The position numbers were made by a program, and so were the translations under genes. A DNA stretch of 64,000 nucleotides from Sneathiellales bacterium. GTDB lineage: Bacteria; Pseudomonadota; Alphaproteobacteria; JANQFL01. Location of the stretch: positions 62,001-126,000 of the forward strand of contig JANQFL010000024.1 in the NCBI GenBank assembly GCA_028277845.1. Reading direction: 5' to 3'. Of this stretch, positions 17,608 through 26,252 are shown piece after piece (the stretch's first letter is position 1; each line of letters opens with the position of its first letter). The notes under the pieces are model-generated. The model saw only the letters and a program-made list of their open reading frames with translations, searched no databases and had not been told where the DNA came from.

Positions 17608-18330
17608 TCAGGCGCTGGCGACGACGTCAGCGGGAACCCACAAACCGTTGCCCTGAAACTCCGGTAGCGCCAGTTGAATAAAGTTTTCCACGACGTGTTC
17701 GGGCGGCGGGAGCAACTCGGGTTTTTCACCGGGGAACGCTTGCGCGCGCATCTTGGTCCGGGTCGGTCCAGGATTGATCAGGTTCACCTTCAAATCGGTT
17801 TTACTGACCTCGGCGGCGTATGTCAGAGCGATGGCTTCAAGGGCGGCCTTGCTGGCGGCATAGACGCCCCAGTATTGACGGATCGTCTGCGTGATGCCGG
17901 AGGTGACAAAAATCGCCCGGCCGGCATCCGACGCCCGCAGGAGCGGATCGAGTGCGCGAATGAGGCGCCAGTTGGCCGTGACGTTCAAATCCATCACCTG
18001 GTCCCAAAGGTCCGGCGGAATGTGGCTGGTTGGGGTGAGGCGGCCAAGTATGCCGGCATTGCCCACAAGAATATCCAGCTTCTTCCAGCGCTCGTATATG
18101 GGAGCAGCCAGTCCGTCGATCGATGCGCCGTCGGTCAGGTCGAGCGGAACAAGCGTTGCCGACCCACCCGAGTGTTGGATCTCGTCATCGACCTCTTCAA
18201 GGCCGCCGACGGTGCGGGCGACCAGGATGACATGGGCGCCTTCCGCGGCATAGGCTTTGGCAACGGCTGCACCGATACCCCGTGAAGCGCCGGTGATCAG
18301 GGCGACGCGGTCCTCCAGTCGACCGGGCAA
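17608..18330 (-). CDS. Short-chain dehydrogenase/reductase
   Basis: A 240-residue classical SDR. It has the cofactor motif TGASRGIG (about residues 14-21), NAG (about 91-93), a Ser in FVTSGITQT and the catalytic YAASK. An Arg just after the second strand (ARTVGG) suggests NADP(H). The substrate cannot be told from sequence. The start is a TTG one base after the purF stop codon; no better start is in frame. It is the last gene of the dnaB-alr-mlaEF-radA-cvpA-purF run, a position an SDR holds in many alphaproteobacteria. Confidence 0.88.
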   Translation of the reverse strand: MPGRLEDRVALITGASRGIGAAVAKAYAAEGAHVILVARTVGGLEEVDDEIQHSGGSATLVPLDLTDGASIDGLAAPIYERWKKLDILVGNAGILGRLTPTSHIPPDLWDQVMDLNVTANWRLIRALDPLLRASDAGRAIFVTSGITQTIRQYWGVYAASKAALEAIALTYAAEVSKTDLKVNLINPGPTRTKMRAQAFPGEKPELLPPPEHVVENFIQLALPEFQGNGLWVPADVVASA

Positions 18331-18331
18331 G

Positions 18332-19789
18332 CTATGCGCTTTCCGCCAACAGCGACAACTGAATCCGGTCGGATCCGCCGTCGTGGTCCGTCAACGTGAT
18401 GGGATAGTCGCCGGTAAAGCAGGCATCACAAAATTGCGGTGATTCGGTGTTACGGGATTGTTCTCCCATGGCTCTGTACAGGCCATCCAGAGAGACGAAC
18501 GCCAGGCTGTCGACACCGATATGCTCGGCCATCGTATCGACCCCGCGGCTGGCGGCCAGCAGTTTCTCCCGGGTCGGGGTGTCGACGCCATAGAAGCAGG
18601 AGTGACTGGTCGGAGGACTGGCGATGCGCATATGGACTTCGCTGGCTCCCGCCTCGCGCACCATGTTGACGATCTTGATCGAAGTGGTGCCGCGGACGAT
18701 GCTGTCGTCGACCAGCACCACGCGCTTGCCTTCGATTTGCGCCCGGTTGGCGTTGTGTTTCAGCTTCACGCCCAAATGGCGGATCTGGTCCGTCGGCTCG
18801 ATGAACGTGCGGCCGACATAATGATTCCGGATGATACCCAGTTCGAACGGAATACCCGATTCGGCTGAATAACCGATGGCTGCCGGGACGCCGGAATCGG
18901 GAACGGGAATGATGACATCGGCGTCGACACCGCTTTCCCGGGCCAATTCCATGCCGATACGCTTGCGGGCTTCGTAGACGGATACGCCTTCCGAAATGCT
19001 GTCGGGGCGGGAGAAATAAATGTATTCGAAGATGCAAAATCTGCGCGGCTTGTTGGCGAACGGCTGGTAACTGGTTACGCCGTTCTCATTGATGACGACC
19101 AGTTCGCCCGGTTCGATATCACGCACGAATTCGGCGCCGATAATATCCAGCGCGCAGGTTTCCGAAGCCAGGATGAGGGCGCCGTCCAATTGCCCCAGCA
19201 CGAGCGGCCGCACGCCGTAGGGATCGCGAACTCCCATTAGGGCATTGTCGAACAGGGCGACGATCGAATAGGCGCCGTTGATTTGATTCAGCGAGTCGAT
19301 CAGCCGGTCCACCAGGCTGTTGCGCAGGCTGGTGGCGATCAGGTGTATGATGACCTCTGAGTCTGTCGTCGATTGAAAGATGCTGCCGCGGTTTTCCAAT
19401 TCACGACGCAGTTGGAAGGAATTCGTCAGGTTACCGTTATGCGCCAGCGCAACGCCGCCGGAAGCCAGGTCGGCGTAAAGGGGCTGAACATTGCGAAGAA
19501 GCGTTTCTCCGGTGGTCGAGTAGCGGTTGTGGCCGATGGCCGCGTTACCCTTGAGGCGCTGCACGACGGATTCCGTATTGAAACTGTCGGCAACATGGCC
19601 CAGGGCACGGTGAATGTTGAACCGCTTTCCGTCAAATGCCACGATTCCACTGGCTTCCTGTCCACGATGCTGCAAGGCATGCAGGCCCAGGATGGTGTGT
19701 GCCGATGCGTCGTCATGGCCAAAAATGCCAAAGACGCCACATTCGTCGTGGAACTTGTCGGAATCGGCGGGGAACGAGTTTGGGCGCAT
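18332..19789 (-). CDS. purF: Amidophosphoribosyltransferase
   Basis: PurF makes 5-phosphoribosylamine from PRPP and glutamine, the first committed step of purine synthesis. C17 in DECGVFGIFG is the glutaminase nucleophile, preceded by a 16-residue propeptide. The PRPP site is VVLVDDSIVRGTTS. Cysteines in RRFCIFEYIYFSRPDS, HSCFYGVD and FCDACFTGDYP match the four ligands of the 4Fe-4S cluster found in the Bacillus-type enzyme but not in E. coli. Length 485. cvpA lies directly upstream, as in E. coli. Feedback control by purine nucleotides is a family property, not seen here. Confidence 0.97.
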   Translation of the reverse strand: MRPNSFPADSDKFHDECGVFGIFGHDDASAHTILGLHALQHRGQEASGIVAFDGKRFNIHRALGHVADSFNTESVVQRLKGNAAIGHNRYSTTGETLLRNVQPLYADLASGGVALAHNGNLTNSFQLRRELENRGSIFQSTTDSEVIIHLIATSLRNSLVDRLIDSLNQINGAYSIVALFDNALMGVRDPYGVRPLVLGQLDGALILASETCALDIIGAEFVRDIEPGELVVINENGVTSYQPFANKPRRFCIFEYIYFSRPDSISEGVSVYEARKRIGMELARESGVDADVIIPVPDSGVPAAIGYSAESGIPFELGIIRNHYVGRTFIEPTDQIRHLGVKLKHNANRAQIEGKRVVLVDDSIVRGTTSIKIVNMVREAGASEVHMRIASPPTSHSCFYGVDTPTREKLLAASRGVDTMAEHIGVDSLAFVSLDGLYRAMGEQSRNTESPQFCDACFTGDYPITLTDHDGGSDRIQLSLLAESA

Positions 19790-19827
19790 CTCGTTTCCTT
19801 CAATCTACTGTGCCATGGCTCGCAGAA

Positions 19828-20487
19828 TCAGTTCTCGGGTTTGGCCCGAAGAATTTGTTCCAACTCCTTGCGAACACCGGCTTTATAACCTGTTTCGGAC
19901 CCCGAGTCAGTGTGATTCTGGCTATTCGAAGAATTGCCGTTTGAGCCTTGCGAACCGCCGTTTTTCTGCTGATCGAGGACTTGTTCCAGGTTGTCGCGGG
20001 TTTGCGTCGGCACGACTTTGATCAGCCATCGCGCCGTTTCCTCGACCAACGGCACAACCCTGGCTTCGCGGACAACCGCGGGCTGGTCGGCGTGGGGGAC
20101 GGTCCAGACCAAGAGCAGATAGGCGATGGCCACCAACACAGCGCCACGGGCCAAACCGAATACGAATCCCAGCGACCGGTCGAGGGCGCTGACGGCGCTC
20201 TCCCGGACACGTTTGGCAATGAAATGACTGACAAACGACAAGACGACCAGGCTGATCACGAATATGGCGATACCGGTTCCACCGTCCGCCAGGATCTGAA
20301 TGTCGGTGTACTGGCGGGCATAGGGCGTGACGATCGGAAACAGATGGACCGTGATCAAAATCGCGCCGATCCAACCGGCCACCGCCAGGACCTCCTTGAC
20401 GAACCCGCGGACAAAGGCGAACAGCGCCGAAACCAGCAGGACTCCGATAACGGCCAGATCGGTCGGGTTGATGGGGAAATCAGTCAT
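19828..20487 (-). CDS. cvpA: CvpA family membrane protein
   Basis: A 219-residue inner-membrane protein with four predicted helices (residues about 8-26, 32-50, 68-92 and 105-127) and the family motif FVRGFVKEVLAVAGWIGA. The last 60 residues are a Gly/Ser/Asn-rich, probably disordered tail. CvpA family members are linked to colicin V production and to envelope stress resistance; the molecular role is not known. It is 6 bases after radA and 38 bases before purF, which is the standard gene order. Confidence 0.92.
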   Translation of the reverse strand: MTDFPINPTDLAVIGVLLVSALFAFVRGFVKEVLAVAGWIGAILITVHLFPIVTPYARQYTDIQILADGGTGIAIFVISLVVLSFVSHFIAKRVRESAVSALDRSLGFVFGLARGAVLVAIAYLLLVWTVPHADQPAVVREARVVPLVEETARWLIKVVPTQTRDNLEQVLDQQKNGGSQGSNGNSSNSQNHTDSGSETGYKAGVRKELEQILRAKPEN

Positions 20488-20493
20488 TTGGCG

Positions 20494-21864
20494 TTACTGA
20501 CCGTCCGCCGGAGCGGAAAGGTGTGAAACAAAATCGATCAAATGATCGAACTGGGCGCATCTAATGGATTGCGACTGGGATTTCAAGCCGCCAGGTACGA
20601 ACGCGTTTTCGAAGCCCAGCTTGCCGGCCTCCTTGAGTCGGGCATCGGCTTGTCCCACGGGGCGGATTTCGCCGGCCAATCCGATTTCTCCAAAGACCAC
20701 GGTGGACGCGGGTAGGGGAACGTCGCACACGGACGATACCAGGGCTGCGACGACCGCCAAGTCTGCAGCGGGTTCCGATACTCTGAGACCGCCGGCAATA
20801 TTGAGGAATACGTCCTTGCCGGTGAACACGACGCCGCACCGGGATTCCAGCACCGCCAGCACCATGGACAACCGGCTGGAATCCCATCCGACCACCGCCC
20901 GCCGCGGAGTAGCCAAAGAGGAGGAAGCGACGAGGGCCTGGATCTCCATCAAGACCGGGCGTGTCCCTTCCATACCGGCAAAGACCGCCGATCCGCTGAC
21001 GCCATCGTTGCGGTCGCCGAGGAACAGAGCACTCGGGTTTTCGACTTCCTTCAGCCCGGCATCGGTCATTTCGAATACGCCGATCTCGTCCGTGGCGCCG
21101 AACCGGTTTTTTACCGCACGCAGAATGCGGAATTGATGCCCCCGTTCGCCTTCGAAGTACAAAACGGTATCGACCATATGCTCCAGAACGCGCGGCCCGG
21201 CGATCTGACCGTCCTTGGTGACGTGCCCGACAAGCAACAGCACGCAGTCTGAGCTCTTGGCCATGCGAATCAGTTCATGTGCGCTGGCTCTGACCTGGGC
21301 AACGGACCCGGGCGCGGAGTCCAGGTTATCGACGAACATGGTTTGGATCGAATCAACCACCAAGACCTTGGTGGCGGTTTTGCCTTCGGTCGACGTAATC
21401 ACGTCCCGGATGCTGTTTGCCGCGGCGATCCGCAACGGAGAGTCCGCGAGACCCAGCCGGTTGGCGCGCAGGCGCAATTGTGCCGTCGCTTCCTCGCCGG
21501 AAACATAGGCGCAGTCGATGCCGTTACGCGCAAGAGTGGCCACGCACTGCAGTAGAAGCGTGGATTTGCCGATGCCCGGGTCACCGCCGATCAATATGGC
21601 GGATCCCGCAACCAGCCCGCCGCCGCACACACGGTCGAATTCCTGGTTGCCGGTCACCAATCGAACGGCATCGGGGGTCTTACCATGCAGTTGTTCATAG
21701 GTGAGACCCTTGCCCTTCCCCTTGGACATGCCTTTGGGGATGGTGGAGCGCGCCGCTTCCTCGACGACCGAATTCCACGCGCCACAGGACTCGCACCGGC
21801 CGACCCACCGGCGATGGGAGGCGCCGCAGGACTGGCAGACGAACTGGTTGGTCGCTTGGGCCAT
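20494..21864 (-). CDS. radA: DNA repair protein RadA
   Basis: RadA (Sms) is a RecA-like ATPase and helicase that drives branch migration in recombination. It starts with a four-cysteine zinc finger (CQSC at about residues 9-12 and CESC at about 24-27). The Walker A motif is GGDPGIGKSTLL (about 92-103). The RadA-specific VKNRFGATDE motif follows at about 253. The C-terminal third is a Lon-like domain without the protease dyad activity. Length, 456, is normal. It lies between mlaF and cvpA in the long minus-strand run. Confidence 0.97.
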   Translation of the reverse strand: MAQATNQFVCQSCGASHRRWVGRCESCGAWNSVVEEAARSTIPKGMSKGKGKGLTYEQLHGKTPDAVRLVTGNQEFDRVCGGGLVAGSAILIGGDPGIGKSTLLLQCVATLARNGIDCAYVSGEEATAQLRLRANRLGLADSPLRIAAANSIRDVITSTEGKTATKVLVVDSIQTMFVDNLDSAPGSVAQVRASAHELIRMAKSSDCVLLLVGHVTKDGQIAGPRVLEHMVDTVLYFEGERGHQFRILRAVKNRFGATDEIGVFEMTDAGLKEVENPSALFLGDRNDGVSGSAVFAGMEGTRPVLMEIQALVASSSLATPRRAVVGWDSSRLSMVLAVLESRCGVVFTGKDVFLNIAGGLRVSEPAADLAVVAALVSSVCDVPLPASTVVFGEIGLAGEIRPVGQADARLKEAGKLGFENAFVPGGLKSQSQSIRCAQFDHLIDFVSHLSAPADGQ

Positions 21865-21983
21865 CGGTTAGTACTCGGTCGGCTCAAGCCTAAAGCATCG
21901 CCGTGCCGCCGTCATACCGGAGAGAGCCAGAGAGTTGATTTCCGGGGTGCGATGCAGGGAGCAGTCCGGCACGGGCCGTTTCA

Positions 21984-22760
21984 TCACCGCTTGAGAATTT
22001 CCATCTGAATGGGTCCCTCGGCGCGTCCATGAATGAACTGTTCGACATACGGGTTGCCACACGTGTCGATCTCGTCCACGCCGCCGGCCCAGATAATGCG
22101 GCCACGGTAGATCATGGCAATCCGGTCGGCAATTTTTCGTGCGCTGGCCATGTCGTGGGTAATCGACAGTGCCGTCGCGCCGAGTTCCTTGACGCACTTG
22201 ACGATCAGTTCGTTGATAACGTCACCCATGATGGGATCCAGGCCTGTGGTCGGTTCGTCGAAGAAAATGATCTCGGGGTCGGTGGCAATGGCCCGCGCCA
22301 GGGCGACACGTTTCTGCATGCCTCCGGACAGTTCCGACGGACCCAGTTCGCCAACCTCCGGTCCCAACCCGACTTGCGCCAGCTTCTGAATGGCGATGTC
22401 CTTGGCTTCGGAGCGTGCCATTTTCATGCCGGCGGTCAATCCGAACGCAACGTTTTCCCAAACCCTGAGACTGTCGAACAAGGCGGCGCCCTGAAACAGC
22501 ATGCCGAATTTGTGCAGCACCCGTTCACGGTCCCGGGACCCCATGCCGATCGTATCTTCGCCGTCGACCTGAATCGTGCCTTTCTCCGGCCGCAGCAATC
22601 CCAGTACGCATTTCAGCATGACCGACTTGCCGGTTCCGGAACCACCGATCACCACAACGGACTCGCCAGCACCGACTTCCAGATTCAGACCGTCCAGGAC
22701 CGTTTTCGGACCGAAGGACTTATGCACGTCCTTCATGGATATTTTCGGTGTCGTCGTCAT
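21984..22760 (-). CDS. mlaF: MlaF-type ABC transporter ATPase
   Basis: A 258-residue ABC ATPase of the Mla/TtgA2 family that powers phospholipid traffic between membranes. It has Walker A GGSGTGKS (about residues 39-46), Q-loop FQGAALFDSL, signature LSGGMQKRVALARA and Walker B IIFFDEPTTGLDP. The GAALFDSLRVWENVAF segment is typical of MlaF. Its ATG overlaps the mlaE stop by 4 bases, so the two are translationally coupled. No mlaD, mlaC or mlaB follows; radA comes next after 119 bases. A TtgA2-like name is also used for this clade. Confidence 0.92.
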   Translation of the reverse strand: MTTTPKISMKDVHKSFGPKTVLDGLNLEVGAGESVVVIGGSGTGKSVMLKCVLGLLRPEKGTIQVDGEDTIGMGSRDRERVLHKFGMLFQGAALFDSLRVWENVAFGLTAGMKMARSEAKDIAIQKLAQVGLGPEVGELGPSELSGGMQKRVALARAIATDPEIIFFDEPTTGLDPIMGDVINELIVKCVKELGATALSITHDMASARKIADRIAMIYRGRIIWAGGVDEIDTCGNPYVEQFIHGRAEGPIQMEILKR

Positions 22761-23530
22761 CGGGTGAAGAACAGTTCGGTGACAATGTAGTTGGCGACCA
22801 GGATCAGAATGGATGCCGACACGACGGCATTGGTTGTCGCGCGGCCAACTCCCTGCGCGCCGCCCTTGGAGTGGAAGCCGTGATAGGAACCCATCAAGGC
22901 GATGATGAACCCGAAGACCGCGGCCTTGACCAGTCCGGAGATCACATCGAGGGGTTCAAGGAAGTCGAACGTGTTGCGTAAATAGGTGCCGTAGTTGAAA
23001 CCCAGTTTCTGAGTACCGACAAGATAACCGCCCATGACGCCGATGATGTCGGCTATCAGGACCAGCAAAGGCATCATCAAAGTGCCGGCGATCAGGCGCG
23101 GCGCCACGAGATATTTGAACGGGTTGGTCGACAAGGTCACCAATGCATCAATCTGTTCGGTCACCCGCATGGTGCCGATTTCCGCCGCCATGGCGGCGCT
23201 GACCCGCCCGGCGACCATCAGGCCGCCCAGCACCGGTCCGAGTTCGCGGGTGATGCCGATGACGACAATGGTGGCGACTGCGCCTTCGGCGTTGAAACGG
23301 GAGGACCCGACGTAGATCTGCAAGGCCAGGACCATGCCGGTAAACAACGCCGTCAAACCGACGACCGGCAACGAGTAGTAGCCGATACTGACCATCTGCC
23401 GACCGATGAGGCGCAAGTAAAAGGGCGGCAGGAAACTGTGTTGAACACCGCTGAACGTGAACAGCGAAAGGCGTCCCGCCGTGGTCGCGAAGGCGAGGAC
23501 AACCCGCCCGATCAAGGCCAGAATATTCAT
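22757..23530 (-). CDS. mlaE: MlaE-type ABC transporter permease
   Basis: A 257-residue permease of the MlaE family in the inner membrane. Five to six helices are visible; family blocks are GLTALFTGMVLALQIYVGSSRF, ELGPVLGGLMVAGRVSAAMAAEIGTM and RVTEQIDALVTLSTNPFKYLVAPRLIA. It starts 3 bases after the alr stop and overlaps mlaF by 4 bases. With MlaF it would form the core of a lipid transporter that normally also needs an MCE-domain protein (MlaD), which is not in this window. Confidence 0.93.
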   Translation of the reverse strand: MNILALIGRVVLAFATTAGRLSLFTFSGVQHSFLPPFYLRLIGRQMVSIGYYSLPVVGLTALFTGMVLALQIYVGSSRFNAEGAVATIVVIGITRELGPVLGGLMVAGRVSAAMAAEIGTMRVTEQIDALVTLSTNPFKYLVAPRLIAGTLMMPLLVLIADIIGVMGGYLVGTQKLGFNYGTYLRNTFDFLEPLDVISGLVKAAVFGFIIALMGSYHGFHSKGGAQGVGRATTNAVVSASILILVANYIVTELFFTR

Positions 23531-23533
23531 CGG

Positions 23534-24649
23534 TTATGCGTTACCATTGATGTAGACACGGTGATAACGGTTTCCCAATGAGGTTAATATTTCGTAGGAA
23601 ATCGTATCGGCCCAGCCGGCGACATCATCGACGGGGACAGGACCGCCGATCAGGTCCACCAGAGCGCCCGGCTGACAGTCCTGGGAAGGGACACCGGTGA
23701 CATCCAACGTGATCAAGTCCATTGAAACCCGCCCCACCACCGGTACGCGATGTCGTCCGGCATATGCGAATGCGCGATTGCCCAGACAGCGCAAATATCC
23801 ATCCGCGTATCCCACCGGTACGGTCGCAATTTTGGCCGGTCCGGTCACGCGGTGCGTGGCACCATATCCAACGGTCATAGGGCTGTCAATCTCACGGACC
23901 TGGGCGATTCTCCCTTTTAAACGAACGACTTCCGCCATCGGGTTGGCCGAGTCCGGCGTTGGATTTCCGCCGTACAAGGCGATGCCCGGACGGGCCATTT
24001 GATGATGGAAGTCGGTGCCCAGGAAAATGCCCGAAGAGTTGGACAGGCTTGCCGGCAAAGCCGGAAACACACCCTGGCATTGGGCGAAGTTTCGAAGCTG
24101 TTCACCGTTGGTTGGATGTCCGGGAGAATCCGCGCAGGCCAGATGGCTCATCAGATAGCGCAGATCGATACCGTCGGCGCGGGACGTGTCGGCTGCCAAT
24201 GTCTGCCATTCGTCTCGCGGCAAACCCAGCCGGCTCATGCCCGTGTCGACGTGCAAAGCCGCGCCGTGGTGTTGAGTAGAGGTCGTGGACGACCTGGCGA
24301 CCTGACCCCAAAGATCGACCTGGGCCAGTGAATTCAGTACCGGAAACAACCGATGATGGATGAATTCGGTTTCCTGGCCCGGCATCAACCCGTTGAGCAC
24401 GAATATGTCCGGCTCGGGAACGATGGAACGCAGACTCACTGCTTCGCTCAACTGGGCGACAAAAAACGTCTTGCAGCCCGCCGCCTGAAGGGCCGGGCCG
24501 ACCTTGTCGGCACCAAGCCCGTAAGCGTCGGCCTTGACGACGCCGGCGCACTCGGTGACATCTCCCAGGCGTTTCTGCAGCAGCTGGTAGTTGGCTGCAA
24601 TTGCCTCGAGATCGATTGTCAGGATGGCGCTTGCGGCTTCAGAACTCAT
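23534..24649 (-). CDS. alr: Alanine racemase
   Basis: Alr interconverts L- and D-alanine using pyridoxal phosphate, supplying D-alanine for peptidoglycan. K39 in VVKADAYGLG forms the aldimine with the cofactor. The second base is the Tyr in VGYGATHRVTG. HVDTGMSRLGL and the NSSGIF segment are also conserved. Length, 371, is normal. It starts inside the last 11 bases of dnaB. The dnaB-alr linkage is common in proteobacteria. Confidence 0.96.
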   Translation of the reverse strand: MSSEAASAILTIDLEAIAANYQLLQKRLGDVTECAGVVKADAYGLGADKVGPALQAAGCKTFFVAQLSEAVSLRSIVPEPDIFVLNGLMPGQETEFIHHRLFPVLNSLAQVDLWGQVARSSTTSTQHHGAALHVDTGMSRLGLPRDEWQTLAADTSRADGIDLRYLMSHLACADSPGHPTNGEQLRNFAQCQGVFPALPASLSNSSGIFLGTDFHHQMARPGIALYGGNPTPDSANPMAEVVRLKGRIAQVREIDSPMTVGYGATHRVTGPAKIATVPVGYADGYLRCLGNRAFAYAGRHRVPVVGRVSMDLITLDVTGVPSQDCQPGALVDLIGGPVPVDDVAGWADTISYEILTSLGNRYHRVYINGNA

Positions 24650-26144
24650 CGCCCGAATAATCCGGCCGCGCCAGATCGTGGAACTGGGTGAACTCCGCCT
24701 GGAACTGCATCACCACCCGGCCTGTCGGGCCGTGGCGTTGTTTGCCGACGATCACTTCGGCCAGATTGTGCACCCGCTCCATTTCTTCCTTCCAGGCTTC
24801 GTGCTCCGGCGTGTCCTGCTGCGGTTCCCGTCGTTGCACATAGTATTCGTCGCGGTAGACAAACATCACCACGTCGGCGTCCTGTTCGATCGTTCCCGAT
24901 TCGCGCAGGTCGGCAAGTTGTGGCCGCTTGTCTTCCCGTTGTTCGACGGCACGGGACAACTGGGAGAGGGCGATCACGGGGATGTCCAGTTCCTTGGCCA
25001 GCGCCTTGAGCCCCTGTGTAATCTCCGAAATCTCCTGAACCCGGTTGTCTGTCGGGCGGCGGCCGGACGGCCGGAGGAGCTGGAGATAGTCGACGACGAT
25101 CAAGCCCAGATTGTGTGTGCGTTTGAGACGGCGGGCGCGTGTCCGCATGGCGCCGATGGTCAGTGCCGGGGTATCGTCTATGAAGAGCGGCAGTTCCTCG
25201 AGTTCCTTGTTTTTCTGAACGAGAACGACGAACTGATCCTTGTCGAGAATGCCGCGCCTGAGTTTCTCGGACGAGATCCTCGCTTCCGACGCCAGGATAC
25301 GGCTGGCCAGCTGCTCGGCCGACATTTCCAGCGAAAAGAAGCCTACGACAGCACCGTCGACGGTCTTTTCGCTGCCATGCTCATCCCGTTCGGTGCGGTA
25401 CGCTTTGGCGGCATGGAAAGCGATGTTGGTGGCGAGGGCCGTTTTGCCCATCGACGGCCGACCGGCGAGAATGATCAGGTCCGATGGATGCATTCCACCC
25501 AGTTTGGTATCGAGATCGCGGAAACCCGACGGCACGCCCGTGAGCTGGCCGTCGCGCTTGTAGGCCGCCTCGACCATTTCGACCGCTTCCCTCAGAGACG
25601 AACGAAACGGCTGAAAATCGCCCTCGTGTTGGCCTTTCTCGGCCAAATGGAACAGTTGCTGCTCCGCCGCTTCGATCTGGTCGGACGCGCTTTCTCCCAC
25701 CTGCGAATCGTAGGCCGTGTTGACGACGTCCTCTCCGATGTCGATCAATTCCCGGCGAACCGCGAGATCGTAAATGGTGCGTCCGTAGTCTTCGGCATCG
25801 ATGACCGTAATTGCACTGGCCGCCAGTTTCGCAAGGTACTCCGCGCCACCAACTTGCGACAAGGATTCGTCACGTTCGAAGTAGGGTGCCAGCGTGACCG
25901 GATTCGCCAACTGATCGCGGCTTGTCAGAACCTCGATGGCCTCGAAGATGTGCGCGTGCACCGGTTCATAGAAATGTTCCGGCAACAAAAATTCCGACAC
26001 CTTCGCGTGCGCGGAGTTGTTGACCAGGATCGCGCCGAGCAACGCCATCTCCGCTTCGAGATTGTGTGGCGGAGACCGGTAGGTTAGCGGGACATCGTCG
26101 TTACTGACGGGTGCGAGCGATGGGGAATGGGGTCGAGAAGTCAT
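24639..26144 (-). CDS. dnaB: Replicative DNA helicase DnaB
   Basis: DnaB is the hexameric helicase of the replication fork. The N-terminal domain begins at YRSPPHNLEAEMALLGAIL. The RecA-like domain has Walker A AGRPSMGKTALA (about residues 233-244), the motif LGLIVVDYLQLL and a C-terminal arginine-finger region around SRAVEQREDKRPQ. ATG 26144 is chosen (501 residues); a second ATG at 26162 would add 6 residues. Neither has a clear ribosome binding site. No intein interrupts the usual sites. Confidence 0.97.
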   Translation of the reverse strand: MTSRPHSPSLAPVSNDDVPLTYRSPPHNLEAEMALLGAILVNNSAHAKVSEFLLPEHFYEPVHAHIFEAIEVLTSRDQLANPVTLAPYFERDESLSQVGGAEYLAKLAASAITVIDAEDYGRTIYDLAVRRELIDIGEDVVNTAYDSQVGESASDQIEAAEQQLFHLAEKGQHEGDFQPFRSSLREAVEMVEAAYKRDGQLTGVPSGFRDLDTKLGGMHPSDLIILAGRPSMGKTALATNIAFHAAKAYRTERDEHGSEKTVDGAVVGFFSLEMSAEQLASRILASEARISSEKLRRGILDKDQFVVLVQKNKELEELPLFIDDTPALTIGAMRTRARRLKRTHNLGLIVVDYLQLLRPSGRRPTDNRVQEISEITQGLKALAKELDIPVIALSQLSRAVEQREDKRPQLADLRESGTIEQDADVVMFVYRDEYYVQRREPQQDTPEHEAWKEEMERVHNLAEVIVGKQRHGPTGRVVMQFQAEFTQFHDLARPDYSGDEF

Positions 26145-26252
26145 GGGCACGGAGCATACCATCAACGAACGATACCGTGATGACTTATCCTATCGCGACA
26201 TTGAGGAACGCGGGGGAAAAAACTTCCAACAGGTGGATAGTCCCGGGGATAA

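Noticed and set aside
24591-26087. Long open frame on the plus strand, antisense to dnaB (about 498 codons)
   Set aside because: It mirrors dnaB codon structure, has no family motif, and dnaB on the other strand is certain. Long antisense frames are common here because of codon bias.
24639-26144. Intein or split in DnaB
   Set aside because: Walker A and the downstream motifs run without insertion and the length is normal.
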